Below are positions 44,041 through 56,530 of a DNA stretch of 64,000 bases, in pieces (positions within the stretch are counted from its first letter, which is position 1; the number at the start of each line of letters is the position of its first letter). The position numbers and the translations under genes were made by a program. A model generated the notes under the pieces. It did no database searches and was not told where the DNA came from. It was given only the letters and a program-made list of their open reading frames with translations. Source of the stretch: Siderastrea siderea (Eukaryota; Cnidaria; Anthozoa; Scleractinia; Rhizangiidae); the NCBI GenBank assembly GCA_964030785.1, contig OZ034966.1, forward strand, positions 4,914,152 through 4,978,151. Direction: 5' to 3'.

Positions 44041-46395
44041 GAAGCCGAACAGTTATTTTGGTTCAAGTTGTATTTCGCCCAATTAAAAAAGAGATGTACA
44101 TATGCTTGAAATCTTGTTAGTCAATTTTTGAGAGTAGTCAAACTTAGATCTGGTGTTTCTATCATATCCCCAAGCTATGGCAATCTATTAAATAAACGTT
44201 AAAGGTTCTTTTGTTTAGGTTGTGGTTAATTCATAGCAGTTTTGTATCTCATTTCACCACCACCACTTAACTCATCATAAATGACAAAGCCGGGAACTTT
44301 AAGCATAATAAGCCAAAACAACTGCAAGAAATCGATCCTACTAACCCCTCTGAAATTGAATTGTAAGCTTAGGTTTCACGGTTTAGAGAATTCTATGGCC
44401 ATTTGTTTAATAGGCATCGTCAAGGGCAACTATCACGGCTGCTAGGCAGTTTGCGGTAGCTATGAGGGTTTTTTCCGCGAGCAAGCCTTTATAGAATTTC
44501 TAAGCACGTTTTAGTTAACCTGAGGTAATCTCACAATTTTTGATGAGAAACCGAATTCTTGGATAAAGGCGAAATTTGCAAAAGCAATGGTGTAAATGAA
44601 ACGTTTGTGATCAGTGTACCATCCTAGCCGAACAGTTGTTTTGTTTCATGTTGTATTCCGCCCAATTATAAAAAGAGAGGTATATATGCTTGAAATCTAT
44701 GTTGTTTAATTTTTGAGAGCATTCGAACTTAGATCTGGTGTTTTAATCCTTTCCCCAAGCTGTTGCAATCTGTCGATTAAAGATTTCTCCGTTTTTATTT
44801 TTTTATAGTTTTTTTTTAGTCGGTGGTTAATTCATAACAGTCTTTTATCTTATTTCACCACCTCAACTTAACTCATCATAAATGCGAAAGCAGGGATCTT
44901 AACTTTACTAGCCATAACAACTGCAAGCAATCGACCCTACAAACCCCTCTGAAATGGAATTGTAAGCTTAGGTTTAACAGTTTAGGGAATTCTATGGCCT
45001 TTTGTTTAATAGGTATCATCAAGGGCAACTATTACGGCTGCTAAGCAAATTGCAGCAGCTAAACGGTTTTATTTTAGGGGGGGGGGGGGGGCAGCAAGCC
45101 TTTTGTCGAATTTCTAAACATGTCTTTATTTGACCAACGGAGATAATTTCACAATTTTTGTTTAGATTCCGCATTCTAGGGTAAAGGTGAAATTTGCAAA
45201 AGCAATCATGGTATCATGAAACGTTTGTGATCAGTGAACCGTCCAAGCTAAACGGATATTTTGTTCCATGTTGTATTACGCCCAATTATAAAAGAAGAGG
45301 AATTTGCTTGAAATCTATGTCAGTCGATTTTTGAGAGCGATGCCATCAAACTTAGATATGGTGTTTCTATCATTTCCCCAAGCTATGGCGATCTATTGAA
45401 TAAAATATTTGTCCATTTCAGTAAAGTCTCTTTTTTTTTAGGCCGTGGTTAATTCATAACAATTTTGTATCTCATTTCACCACCGCAATTGAACTCATAA
45501 TAAATGGGAAAGCAGGGATCTTAACTTTAATAGCCACAACGATTGCGAGCAATCGATCCTACAAACCCTTCTGAAATTGAATGGTAAGCTTAGGTTTCAC
45601 AGTTTAGAGAATTCTATGGCCGTTTGTTGAATAGGCATCGTCAAGAGCAACTACAAAGGCTCATAAGCAAACTGTGGTAGGCATACCGTCTCTTTTTTTT
45701 CCGCGAGCAATCCTCTATAGAATTTCTAAACATCCTTTTATTTGACCAACGGAGATAATTTCACAATTTTTGTTTAGATTCCGAATTCTAGGGTAAAGGT
45801 GAAATTTGCAAAAGCAATGCTATAATAAAACGTTTGGGATCAGTGTACCATCCAAGCTAAACGGATATTTTGTTCCGTGTTGTATTACGCCCAATTATAA
45901 AAAAGAGGAATTTGCTTGAAATCTATGTCAGTTGATTTTTGAGAGCGATACCGTCAAACTTAGATATGGTGTTTCTATCATTTCCCCAAGCTATGGCAAT
46001 CTATTGAATAAAATATTTGTCCATTTCAGTAAAGTCTCTTTTTTTATAGGCCGTGGTTAATTCATAACAATTTTGTATCTCATTTCACCACCGCAATTGA
46101 ACTTATAATAAATGGGAAAGCAGGGATCTTAACTTTAATAGGCACAACAATTGCAAGCAATCGATCCTACAAACCCCTCTGAAATTGAATGGTAAGCTTA
46201 GGTTTCACAGTTTAGAGAATTCTATGGCCGTTTGTTGAATAGGCATCGTCAAGAGCAACTACAAAGGTTCATAAGCAAATTGTGGTAGGTATACCGCTTC
46301 TTTTTTTCCGCGACCAAACCTTTATAGAATTTCTAAGGGTGTTTTATTTAATCCGCTAAGGTAATTTCACAATTTTTGATGGGAAACCCAATTCT
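44041..46395. repeat. Tandem array 1, about 600-bp units, four copies
   Basis: A marker block (CGCCCAATTA followed by TGCTTGAAATC) recurs at about 44080, 44665, 45285 and 45890, giving spacings near 585, 620 and 605 bp. Each unit also carries CCCCAAGCTATGGCAATCTA, TGGTTAATTCATA, GGTTTCACAGTTTAGAGAAT and ACAATTTTTG. The last two units are the most alike. No coding frame is shared between units. Confidence 0.85.
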
Positions 46396-47356
46396 ACAAG
46401 GCCCGAATACGTTAATTCATAGTAAAACGCAGCATCTGTTAAAAGTTGTTTTCCCGTAGACATCATCTAGTCACACGTGCAGTACCTTGTAAAAACAGCT
46501 TTTGTGATTTCCCAGCGGCCATGTCGCGACTGCTTCTTAGTTCAATTTTATATGGAATATTTACCTGACCCCTTGAAAATCTCTACAAACTCTTTCCGTT
46601 TCACGTGGAAGGCTTTCATGCGCCAGAGCTAGTAGAATATCCTTTTCAACCTTCCACCTTCCCTTACTACAATCTTTGAACATGTCCGGCTTAAAAAATT
46701 TATAAATCTTACGTATTTGTTGTTATAAGCCAGAGATCATCTAGTAGTTATATTGGAGCGTCTCCTTAGGTTTTATCCACACTAAAAGGTCAGGGAGTAC
46801 GTCGTTTCAAGCTTTAGAACCCATCGTAAATGAAAACGTGTTTCTGTACAACATGGACGGCCGCAAGCTATTCTGTGTCGCAGCTGCTGAGCACTCAATA
46901 TAGATTGTAGTATCGAAGCATTGGAACACGTTGTGGATCTATCAAATTTTCCTGTAAAAAAAACTTTCCTTTTCAAGGAAATTTTGTTTCTATGACATCT
47001 ACCAGGGCAGTTAAGGCCATGGTGAATAAGGTTTAGTTTTTGACACCCCTCCACCACCGGAGTTTTTAGCTTTCGATAAGCTTTAACGGGACGACTTAAC
47101 ATGGGCAGAGTCAATACGCTTTTAATTGAAAAACAATATATTAATTATAAAAAAACCCTTCATATACCAAGAACAATGTTTTCCGAGAGAAATAAGGCCC
47201 GAATACTTTAATTGGTAGTAAAACGCAGCATCTGTTAAAAGTTGATTTCCCGTAGAAAACATCTAGTCACACGTGCAGTACCTTGCAAAGATAACTTTTG
47301 TGATTTACTAACAGCCATGTTGCGACTGCATTTTAGTTCAATTTCATATGGAATAC

Positions 47357-47557
47357 TTACCTGACGCTTTGAAAATCTCCATCAACTCTTCCGCAAGCTA
47401 TTTTGTGTCGAAGCAGCTGCAACACCCAATGTAGATCGTAGCATCTAAGCATTGCATCACGTTGTGGATGCGTAACTACCGAGGTTTCCCGATACAAAAC
47501 TTTACTTTTGAAGGAAAAAAGTCTTTCTATGACCTCTACAAGGTATTTTAAGGCCAT
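47357..47557 (-). CDS. Repeat-encoded 66-residue open frame, copy 1
   Basis: ATG-initiated minus-strand frame beginning MALKYLVEVIERLFSF and running through VVTHPQRDAML to a stop. The same frame is present in all three short units of the array and is disrupted in the long units. A GTAAGT donor sits at its end (AGCGTCAG then GTAAGT), so it may be an exon rather than a complete gene. No domain recognised; expression is unknown. Confidence 0.3.
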   Translation of the reverse strand: MALKYLVEVIERLFSFKSKVLYRETSVVTHPQRDAMLRCYDLHWVLQLLRHKIACGRVDGDFQSVR

Positions 47558-47898
47558 GGTGAATTAGGTTACGTTTTTGACACCCCTCCACCACCGGAGC
47601 TTTTAGCTTTCGGTAAGCTTTAACAGGACGACTTTATATGGGCAGAGTCAATACGCTTTTTATGTTGGTATAGAAAAATAATTATAAAAAAAATGTTCAT
47701 ATACCACGAACAATGTTTTCCCAGAGAAATAAGGCTCGAATGTGTTAATTTTATTGGTAGTAAAACGCAGCATCTGTTAAAAGTTGATTTCCCGTAGAAA
47801 ACATCTAGTCACACGTGCAGTACCTTGCAAAGATAGCTTTTGTGATTTACTAACAGCCATGTTGCGACTGCATTTTAGTTCAATTTCATATGGAATAT

Positions 47899-48099
47899 TT
47901 ACCTGACGCTTTGAAAATCTCCATCAACTCTTCCGCAAGCTATTTTGTGTCGAAACAGCTGCAACACCCAATGTAGATCGTAGTATCTAAGCATTGCATC
48001 ACGTTGTGGATGCGTAACTACCGAGGTTTCCCGATACAAAACATTACTTTTGAAGGAAAAAAGTCTTTCTATGACATCTACAAGGTATTTTAAGGCCAT
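47899..48099 (-). CDS. Repeat-encoded 66-residue open frame, copy 2
   Basis: Same frame as at 47357-47557, with four residue changes (E8D in VEVIE, K19N, C39Y and L49F by position in the frame) and no stop gained. The end donor reads GTAAAT instead of GTAAGT. Confidence 0.3.
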   Translation of the reverse strand: MALKYLVDVIERLFSFKSNVLYRETSVVTHPQRDAMLRYYDLHWVLQLFRHKIACGRVDGDFQSVR

Positions 48100-48440
48100 G
48101 GTGAATTAGGTTACGTTTTTGACACCCCTCCACCACCGGAGCTTTTAACTTTCGGTAAGCTTTAACGGGACGACTTTATATGGGCAGAGTCAATACGCTT
48201 TTTATGTTGGTATAGAAAAGTAATTATAAAAAAAATGTTCATATACCACGAACAATGTTTTCCCAGAGAAATAAGGCTCGAATGTGTTAATTTTATTGGT
48301 AGTAAAACGCAGCATCTGTTAAAAGTTGATTTCCCGTAGAAAACATCTAGTCACACGTGCAGTACCTTGCAAAGATAGCTTTTGTGATTTACTAACAGCC
48401 ATGTTGCGACTGCATTTTAGTTCAATTTCATATGGAATAC

Positions 48441-48641
48441 TTACCTGACGCTTTGAAAATCTCCATCAACTCTTCCGCAAGCTATTTTGTGTCGAAGCAG
48501 CTGCAACACCCAATGTAGATCGTAGCATCTAAGCATTGCATCACGTTGTGGATGCGTAACTACCGAGGTTTCCCGATACAAAACTTTACTTTTGAAGGAA
48601 AAAAGTCTTTCTATGACCTCTACAAGGTATTTTAAGGCCAT
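48441..48641 (-). CDS. Repeat-encoded 66-residue open frame, copy 3
   Basis: Predicted protein identical to that of the copy at 47357-47557, although the copy between them differs at four residues. This indicates duplication of a two-unit block of about 1,084 bp, or a collapse or expansion in the assembly. Confidence 0.3.
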   Translation of the reverse strand: MALKYLVEVIERLFSFKSKVLYRETSVVTHPQRDAMLRCYDLHWVLQLLRHKIACGRVDGDFQSVR

Positions 48642-49933
48642 GGTGAATTAGGTTACGTTTTTGACACCCCTCCACCACCGGAGCTTTTAGCTTTCGGTAA
48701 GCTTTAACAGGACGACTTTATATGGGCAGAGTCAATACGCTTTTTATGTTGGTATAGAAAAATAATTATAAAAAAAATGTTCATATACCACGAACAATGT
48801 TTTCCCAGAGAAATAAGGCTCGAATGCGTTAATTTTATTGGTAGTAAAACGCAGCATCTGTCAAAAGTTTTTTCCTGTAGACATCATCTAGTCACACGTG
48901 CAGTACCTTGCAAAGACAGCTTTTACGATTTACTAGCGGCCATGTCGCGACTGCATTTTAGTTCAATTTCATATGGAATATTTACCTGACCCCTTGAAAA
49001 TCTCCATGAACTCTTTCCTGTTCACGTGGAAGAGTTTCATGCGCTAGAGCTAGTAGAATATCCTTTTCAACCTTCTACCTTTCCTTACTACCATTCTTTA
49101 AAATGTCCGGCTTAAAAAAATTATAAATCCAACGTATTTGTTGTTATAAGCCAGAGATCATCTCCTAGATATCTTGGAGTGTGTCCTTAGGTTTTATCCT
49201 CACTAAAAGGTCAGGTAAGACATCGTTTCAAGCCTTAGAAGCCATCGTAAAAGAAAATGTGTTTGTGTACAACATGGATGGCCGCAAGCTATTCTGTGTC
49301 GAAGCAGCTGCGACACCCAATATGATCGTAGTATCTGAGCATTGGATGACGTTGTAGATGCGTAACTATCCAAGTTTCCTGTATACAAAACTTTCCTTTT
49401 GAAGGAAAAAGTTTTTCTATGAAGGCCATGGTGAAATAGGTTACATTTTTGACACCCCTCCACCACCGGAGCTTTTAGCTTTCGGTAAGCTTTCACGGGA
49501 CGACTTTATATGGGCAGAGTCAATACGCTTTTTATGTTGGTATAGCCGGGGAAAAATAATTATAAAAAAAAACGTTCATATACCACGAACAATGTTTTCC
49601 GAGAGAAATAAAACTCGAATAGGTTAATTGGTAGTAGAACGCAGCATCTATTAAAAGTTGTTTTCCCGGAGACGTCATCTAGTCACACGTGCAGTACCTT
49701 GCACAGACAGCTTTTGTGAGTTTACTAGCGGCCATGTCGCGACTGCATTTTGGTGCAATTTCATCGAATATTTACCCGACCCTTTGAAAATCTCCACAAA
49801 CTCTTTCCTGTTCACGTGGAAGGCTTTCATGTACCAGAGCTAGTAGAATATCCTTTTCAACCTTCTACCTTCCCTTACTACAATTCTTTGAAATGTGCGG
49901 CTTAAAAAAAATATAAATCCAGCGTATTTGTTG

Positions 49934-50140
49934 TTATAAGCCAGAGATCATCTCGTAGATATATTGGAGCGTCTCCTTAGGTTTTATCCGCACTAAAAAG
50001 TCAGGGAGTACGTCTTTCCAAGCTTTAGAAGCCATCGTAAATGAAAACGTGTTTCTGTACAACATGGATGGCCGCAAGCTATTCTGTGTCGAAGCAGCTG
50101 AGCACTCAATATAGATTGTAGTGTCGAAGCATTGCAACAC
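49934..50140 (-). CDS. Open frame in a long array unit (MASKAW-type)
   Basis: The long-unit segment encodes a minus-strand frame containing MASKAWKDVLPDFLVRIKP and YIYEMISGL before a stop. The region after its internal ATG looks helical and protein-like, and neighbouring long units carry diverged versions, several with frame breaks. It may be a decayed exon of a formerly coding repeat. No family is recognised. Confidence 0.25.
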   Translation of the reverse strand: MLQCFDTTIYIECSAASTQNSLRPSMLYRNTFSFTMASKAWKDVLPDFLVRIKPKETLQYIYEMISGL

Positions 50141-52987
50141 GTTGTGGATCTAACGAAGTTTCCTGTATAAAAAACTTTTGTTTTCAAAGAAATATTCTTT
50201 CTATGACATGACGCCATCTTGACACCCCTCCACGACCGGAGGTTTTAGCTTTCCGCAGGCTTTAACGGGAGGACTTTATATACAGAGTCAATACGCTTTT
50301 AATGTTGGTATTGAGAAACAATAAATATAAAAAAAAAAGTTCGTATACCACGAACAATGTTTTCCCATAGAAATAAGGTCCGAATACGTCAATTGGTAGT
50401 AAAACGCAGCATCTGTTAAAAGTTGAGTTCCCGTAGACTTCATCTAGTCACAAGTGCAGTACCTTGCAAAGACAGCTTTTGTGATTTACTAGCAGCCATG
50501 TCGCGACTGCATTTTAGTTCAATTTCATATGGAATATTTACCTGACCCTTTGAAAATCTCCACAAGTTACTCTTTCCTGTTCACGTGGAAGGCTTTCATG
50601 TGCCGGAGCTAGTAGAATATCCTTTTCAACCTTCGATCTTCCCCTACTACCATTCTTTAAAATGTCCAGCTTAAAAAATTTATAAATCCAACGTATTTGT
50701 TGTTATAAGCCAGAGATCATCTCGTAGATATATTGGAGCGTGTCCTTAGGTTTTATCCGCACTAAAAGGTCAGGTAGAACATCGTTTCAAGCTTTAGAGC
50801 CATCGTAAAAGAAAACGTGTTTCTGTACGACACGGATGGCCGCAAGCTACCGTATTCTGTGTCGAAGCAGCTGCGACACCCAATATAGATCGTAGTATCT
50901 AAGCATTGCATCACGTTGTGGATGCGTAACTATCGAAGTTTCCTGCATACAAAACTTTCCTTTTCAAGGAAATATTCTCTCTATGACATCTACCAAGGAT
51001 TTTAGGGCCATGGTGAGTTAGGTTACCTTTTTGACACCCCTCCACCACCGGAGTTCTTAGCTTTCGGTAAACTTTACTGGGTCTACCTTATTGGCAGGGT
51101 CATGCAATACGCTTTCACAATTGGTGGTGAAGAAAAATAGTTATCAAAAAAAAATTCATATACCACGAGCAATGTTATCCGAGAGAAACAAGGCCCGAAT
51201 ACGTTAATTGGTAGTAAAACGCAGCATCTGTCAAAAGTTGTTTTCCTGTAGACGTCATCTAGTGACACGTTTAGTACCTTGCAAAGACAGCTTTTACGAT
51301 TTACTAGCGGCCATGTCGCGACCGCATTTTAGTTCAATGTTATGTGGAATATTTACCTGACCCCTTGAAAATCTCCACGAACTCTTTCCTGTTCACGTGG
51401 AAGAGTTTCATGCGCTAGAGCTAGTAGAATATCCTTTTCAACCTTCTACCTTTCCTTACTACCATTCTTTAAAATGTCCGGCTTAAAAAAATTTATGAAT
51501 CCAACGTGTTTGTTGTTTTAAGCCAGAGATCATCTCCTAGATATCTTGGAGCGTGTCCTTAAGTTTTATCCACACTAAAAGGTCAGGCAAGACGTCATTT
51601 CAAGCTTTAGAAGCCATCGTAAAAGAAAAGTTAACGTGTTTGTGTACAACATGGATGGCCGCAAGCTATCCTGTGTCGAAGCAGCTGCAACACCCAATAT
51701 AGATCGTAGTATCTGAGCATTGGATCACGTTGTAGATGCGTAACTATCGAAGTTTCCTGTATACAAAACTTTCCTTTTGAAGGAAAAAATTTTTCTATGA
51801 AGGCCATGGTGAAATAGGTTACATTTTTGACATCCCTCCACCACCGGAGTTTTTAGCTTTCGGTAAGCTTTAACGTGACGACTTTATATGGGCAGAGTCA
51901 ATACGCTTGTTATGTTGGTATAGCTGGGGGAAAATAATTATAAAAAAAAACGTTCATATACCCCGAACAATGTTTTCCGAGAGAAATAAAACTCGAATAG
52001 GTTAATTGGTAGTAAAACGCAGCATCTATTAAAAGTTGTTTTCGCGGAGACGTCATCTAGTCACACGTGCAGTACCTTGCAAAGACAGCTTTTTTGATTT
52101 ACTAGCGGCCATGTCGCGACTGCATTTTGGTGCAATTTCATCGAATATTTACTCGACCCTTTGAAAATCTCCACAAACTCTTTCCTGTTCACGTGGAAGG
52201 CTTTCATGTACCAGAGCTAGTAGAATATCCTTTTCAACCTTCTACCTTCCTTTACTGCAATTCTTTAAAATGTCCGGCGTGAAAAATTTATAAATCCAAC
52301 GTATTTGTTTTTACAAGCCAGAGATCATCTCGTAGTTATATTGGAGCGCGTCCTTAGGTTTTATCCGCACTAAAAAGTCAGGGAGTACGTCTTTTCAAGC
52401 TTTAGAACCCATCGTAAATGAAAGCGTGTTTCTGTACAACATGGATGGCCGCAAGCTATTCTGTGTCGAAACAGCTGAGCACCCAGTGTAGATTGTAGTG
52501 TCGAAGCATTGCAACACGTTGTGGATCTAACGAAGTTTCCTGTATAAAAAACTTTCGTTTTCAAGGAAATATTCTTTTTGTGACATCTACCAGGGCAGTT
52601 AAGGCCATGGTGAATAAGGTTTAGTTTTTGACACCCCTCCACCACCGGAGTTTTTAGTTTTCAGTAAGCTTTAAGAGTCAATACGCTTTTACGATTGGTA
52701 TTGATAAACAACAATAATAAAAATAGAACTCCATATACCACGAACAATGTTTTCCAGAGAAACAAGGCCCGATTGCAGGGTTAGTAGAATATCTTTGTTA
52801 ACCTACGGCAAGAAATTTCCGCGTCGAATGAACTTAGCGCCCAAGCATTGTAGAATGTTATGAATTCGTTACTAACGGAGGTTCGTCAATAAAACAAGTG
52901 TCCTTTTGAAAGAAAAACTTTTTCTTTAACATCAGTTGTTAACACCCATTTACCACCGGTAAGTTAGTGGGCTTTTTGTACGCTCTA

Positions 52988-53176
52988 AAGCGGCCTTCAC
53001 ACTTCAAACTAATGTTGGCCAACTCGTGTTGGGAAAAAGTTGGTGAGAATAGAGACAAGTTCTATTTATCGCCAGCAGTTTGCCAACATGTTGCTGTGTC
53101 GTTCACACACATCAATTTGAGTTTGCCATGCGTCAATAGTTGGCCAACATTCAGGTTTCAAGTGTGAAGGGCCCTT
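52988..53176. mobile_element. Palindromic MITE
   Basis: The left end AAGCGGCCTTCACACTTCA and right end (complement AAGGGCCCTTCACACTTGA) pair. AATGTTGGCCAACT also occurs near both ends in opposite orientation. It interrupts the degenerate end of tandem array 2. Confidence 0.8.
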
Positions 53177-54416
53177 AACGGGGAGGGCTTAACATTCAGA
53201 CCCAATACGCTTGAACAATGGCTATTGAAAAATTTAAAAAAAAAACTTTTACATACCAGCAAAAAAAATGGTTTCCGAGAGGAACAAGCTAAGGGGCGAA
53301 TATGTTAACTCGTGGTAAAACGCAGCATCTCTTGAACCTTGCTCTAACAGGAGAACGGCCCGGCGATTTCTACGCGCCTTTAAATTTTTTGTTGACGGAA
53401 CCTTCACATATTGGCATCGCTAATGTTTCCAAAAAGAAGAAGGACCTTAATACTTTAATTAGTGGTAAAAGACAAGACTTAATTTATTTAGCTTGAGTGG
53501 AAGTCTTAATTTATTTAGCTTGCCTTAATAAGAGGACCTTGTCGTTAACCCTTTACTATTTTAATTTATATCATATCTAATAATATCATCATCAACAGTA
53601 TTTAGTCAGTAATATCAATTTGATATTTTAATTTATTTTGATCTTAATTTTTAACTTAACATTAGTCGTGGAATATCTGTCAACTAGCCGTATGGCTAAA
53701 TATATTACCACGTTAAATAAAGTGTCCTAGGTCCTATGTCCTATTGATACTGAGGAATTCCGTGGTAAACACTGCCTTTTTTGAATTGGTACCAGAGTGA
53801 CTAACAAAAGCGTATAAACGCTTTAGTTTAAAGTGAAACTTATTGTGTGTCTGATGAAACCATACTGAGATGGCTAAGACGGGTACACATTTCCGTAATT
53901 TTGTTTGTAATTAAATATGACCTCGGCCAAGTATCAGTTACCAGTCTCAAAATCATTTTTCGATAAAAATATTGCGGCTAATAGGCAATTTTCAAACGAT
54001 ATATTCAGGATGGTAACGCGAGATTTATTTTAGTCTTTCAGGCACCATGGTGGTGCGGTGACACTTTGACGCGTTAACTTTACCACGGCTACGAAATACT
54101 GCAAGGTCGCCTCTTAAAACCTAAATAAACAGATCAAAACATAAAAAACCTTATATCTTTTCTTAAAATGAATGATAGAATAGTTCGGGAATCTCAGAGA
54201 GTCGTTTATAGTTGATATTATGACGTGGTACAAACAGCCATATTTATGGCCCTCTATTACACTTTTTACCATGGTATTGTACCCTATTTTTGTCCTGTTT
54301 CTTAAGTGGCGCCCGAAGGCTGATGGTTGTTGTGCGAGCCACAGGCAACCCAAGCTTACGTCCCTAGAAAGCGCTAAATTGTAAGACATTCTACGGTATA
54401 CGTAATTAGGGGATGC
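53177..54416. other. Relic of array 2 and AT-rich spacer
   Basis: 53280-53340 retains a decayed array-2 marker (GGTAAAACGCAGCATCT). Two copies of GACTTAATTTATTTAGCTTG-like sequence lie at 53475-53525. No gene is seen. Confidence 0.4.
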
Positions 54417-54483
54417 CAACCTCGTTCCCAGGGTCCTCTCTCTTCTCGAGGGAGGAAGAGAGAGGACCCTGGGAACGAGGTTG
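54417..54483. repeat. Near-perfect hairpin palindrome
   Basis: CCTCGTTCCCAGGGTCCTCT and the following TCTCTTC return as exact complement after a loop of a few bases centred on CTCGAGGGAGG. Arms are about 29-30 bp without mismatch. Confidence 0.9.
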
Positions 54484-55719
54484 AGGGGATGCTCGTTGTC
54501 GCGGCTTGCGTTGCTCAGGGCGGCTGCGTCACCAAAACTTTACCTTGGCGCGCTTCGGCGCGCGATGAAAGCAGAACGACAAATGACCAAATTTTACGTA
54601 AGATTTCAACGGATTAAGATTTTACACCGAAAGTTCAAAATTTAGTATTGACCATCCAAATTATTCTTCGACCCGAAGGATTTGTTCTGGACAAACGCAC
54701 GAGTTATCTACTCACTTACCGGTATGACTACTTTTGCATATGCGCCGAACCACGCTGCGGTAGGCAGAGAAGCTGCCACGGAACAGCTGCGGTATTTGCC
54801 GAACAGCGGATGACCTTCTTTACAACCTCAAGGTAAGAAATGTGTAATCACTGGGGGGGGGGGGGGGGGGGAGGGGGGAGGGGGTATCAGGATCGGAGGT
54901 ATTGATTTACCAGATAATTCCTCATTAAAACATGACCAATTCCTGACTAACGCCAACTGGTTTTGAATAAACAGGTCATCAGTGAGAATTCGAAATGAAC
55001 GACAACTGTTTTTTTTTTTTAACTATAGTGAGCACCAGAGGACAGTGAACGTTATTTGAATTCCGTCATGCGACGATCAATTACAATACAATATACACCA
55101 TTTATTGTACTTAACCAACATCCTGCAATAAACACCTATATTTTATTTAGAAATCCTAAATGACTGTTCGTAACTGACGCTCATAACAATATGATAATAT
55201 GATAATATCTTTTTGTAAAATTAAAAAAAAAACTAGAGAGTTGTTAATAAGAAACAAAAAGCAAACCGCGGTGATAAACATAAGGAAATATAAACGCAAT
55301 TCTGGAAAGAAAAAAGGCTTTATCTTGACGTTTCGTATGTTCCAACATACATAAATCCCTAATCAACAAAGTCTCCTTTATCTTGCAATGGGTGTCCGAA
55401 AAGCATGCAAACTAAAAAAGGTAAAGTTTTTCACTGCTGACATTTTTATTTAGGGAAGGATGTAAATCCCTAATCAACAGATGTTTTGCTTTTTGTTTCT
55501 TCTTAAGCTAAGATGGGCAAAAAACAAGAGTTGTTAATAATTCGGAATTCCTATTTTGAAACTTTTCCCCGTTTTGTATCAATTTATTTTGGAGAAATTA
55601 AATGAGAGTCAAGTTCATTTCAAATAAAAAACTGAAGCAAAATAACGCTCCAAAATGTAGTACTCGAAAAAGCGACTGAAACTTTGGTTATCGAATCAAT
55701 GGAAGTTTTAGGAAGTACT
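54484..55719. other. Spacer before the receptor array
   Basis: Contains a poly-G run (about 54853-54872) and a frame at 54648-54836 ending near a donor-like GTAAGAAATG, without further support. No gene is called. Confidence 0.35.
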
Positions 55720-56530
55720 GATTCAGTAGACTTCTGTTTTCTTGTTTCTGGTTTTTCTAAATTTAGCTTGGGGCAATGAATAAAACATTAGTTTGAAAAC
55801 AACGGTAAAAGGGTAATTCATTTCGAAAGTTATGAGCAGTCAGTAGCTGTCAGTTTTTTCTCATAACTGATTTGCCTTGTTTGAACTGACTAGTTTAATG
55901 AGTATCTCATTGTTGAGTTTTCACGGTTTACATCAAGCTACAATCAGTTTTATGCTGTATAAAATATGTTTGAAAATAAGTTTTATTTGCAAATGAATGA
56001 ATAACTGCTATTCAATTATGAAAAGCCGTGCACCTGCAGCTGTTATTATTATAAAGTTGTTTCTTTTAGTCATTTGTTTTTATTTATTTTGTTTCAAGTG
56101 AATTCTTCACAGATGAATTGATTTCATCGATTATGATAAGCACTTGTTCGTTCACCTTGACTTCATGTCAGAAAGCAATCTGTTCATCCCCTTTCGATCC
56201 ACAATCCCCCCCTACAATTCAAGGCCGCGCGCGCCTTCTAACACTTTATAATCTCTCTTTAAATTAGTAGTGGAGTTATTGAGCTGTAGTGGAATCAGCT
56301 GTCGAGTTCTCACCAATCAACTCAGGTAAAATAACATGAGTTGGAAGACTGCTAAACACTGATTACTGGAGCTTGGAATAGACAGATCTTCTTCAGCCTT
56401 AAGAGTAAACATATCCTTCCAAAATTTCTAAGCAAGCTACCGACCTAGTCATCAGTCAGTGCATCGCTAGTACATTTCAGCGGCGTCCAAACAAGTTACC
56501 TCCAGGGTTTGTTAAGAAGACGGCCTTGAC
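55720..56530 (+). repeat. 5' flank of GPCR unit 1 (duplicated in every unit)
   Basis: Sequence from GATTCAGTAGACTTCTG to the receptor start is repeated upstream of each receptor copy, at about 57569, 59304 and 61170. It includes GGCAATGAATAAAACATTA, TCGAGTTCTCACCAATCAAC and a conserved acceptor-like TACATTTCAG about 50 bp before the ATG, suggesting a spliced 5' leader. Confidence 0.7.

Larger units (their letters stand above)
46401..52770. repeat. Tandem array 2, about ten units of two length classes (540 and 800 bp)
   Basis: The marker GTAGTAAAACGCAGCATCTG recurs after positions of about 46401, 47197, 47734, 48276, 48818, 49612, 50378, 51193 and 51990, with a truncated unit at 52767 and a relic at 53295. 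Intervals are about 795, 537, 542, 542, 794, 766, 815 and 797. The three short units lack a segment of about 250 bp (containing GCCAGAGATCATCTC) that all long units have. Every unit shares the block CCTCCACCACCGGAG. Confidence 0.9.

Noticed and set aside
54648..54836. Open frame ending near a GTAAGA donor
   Set aside because: No ATG-supported continuation, no recognisable motif, and it may be a 5' untranslated leader at most.
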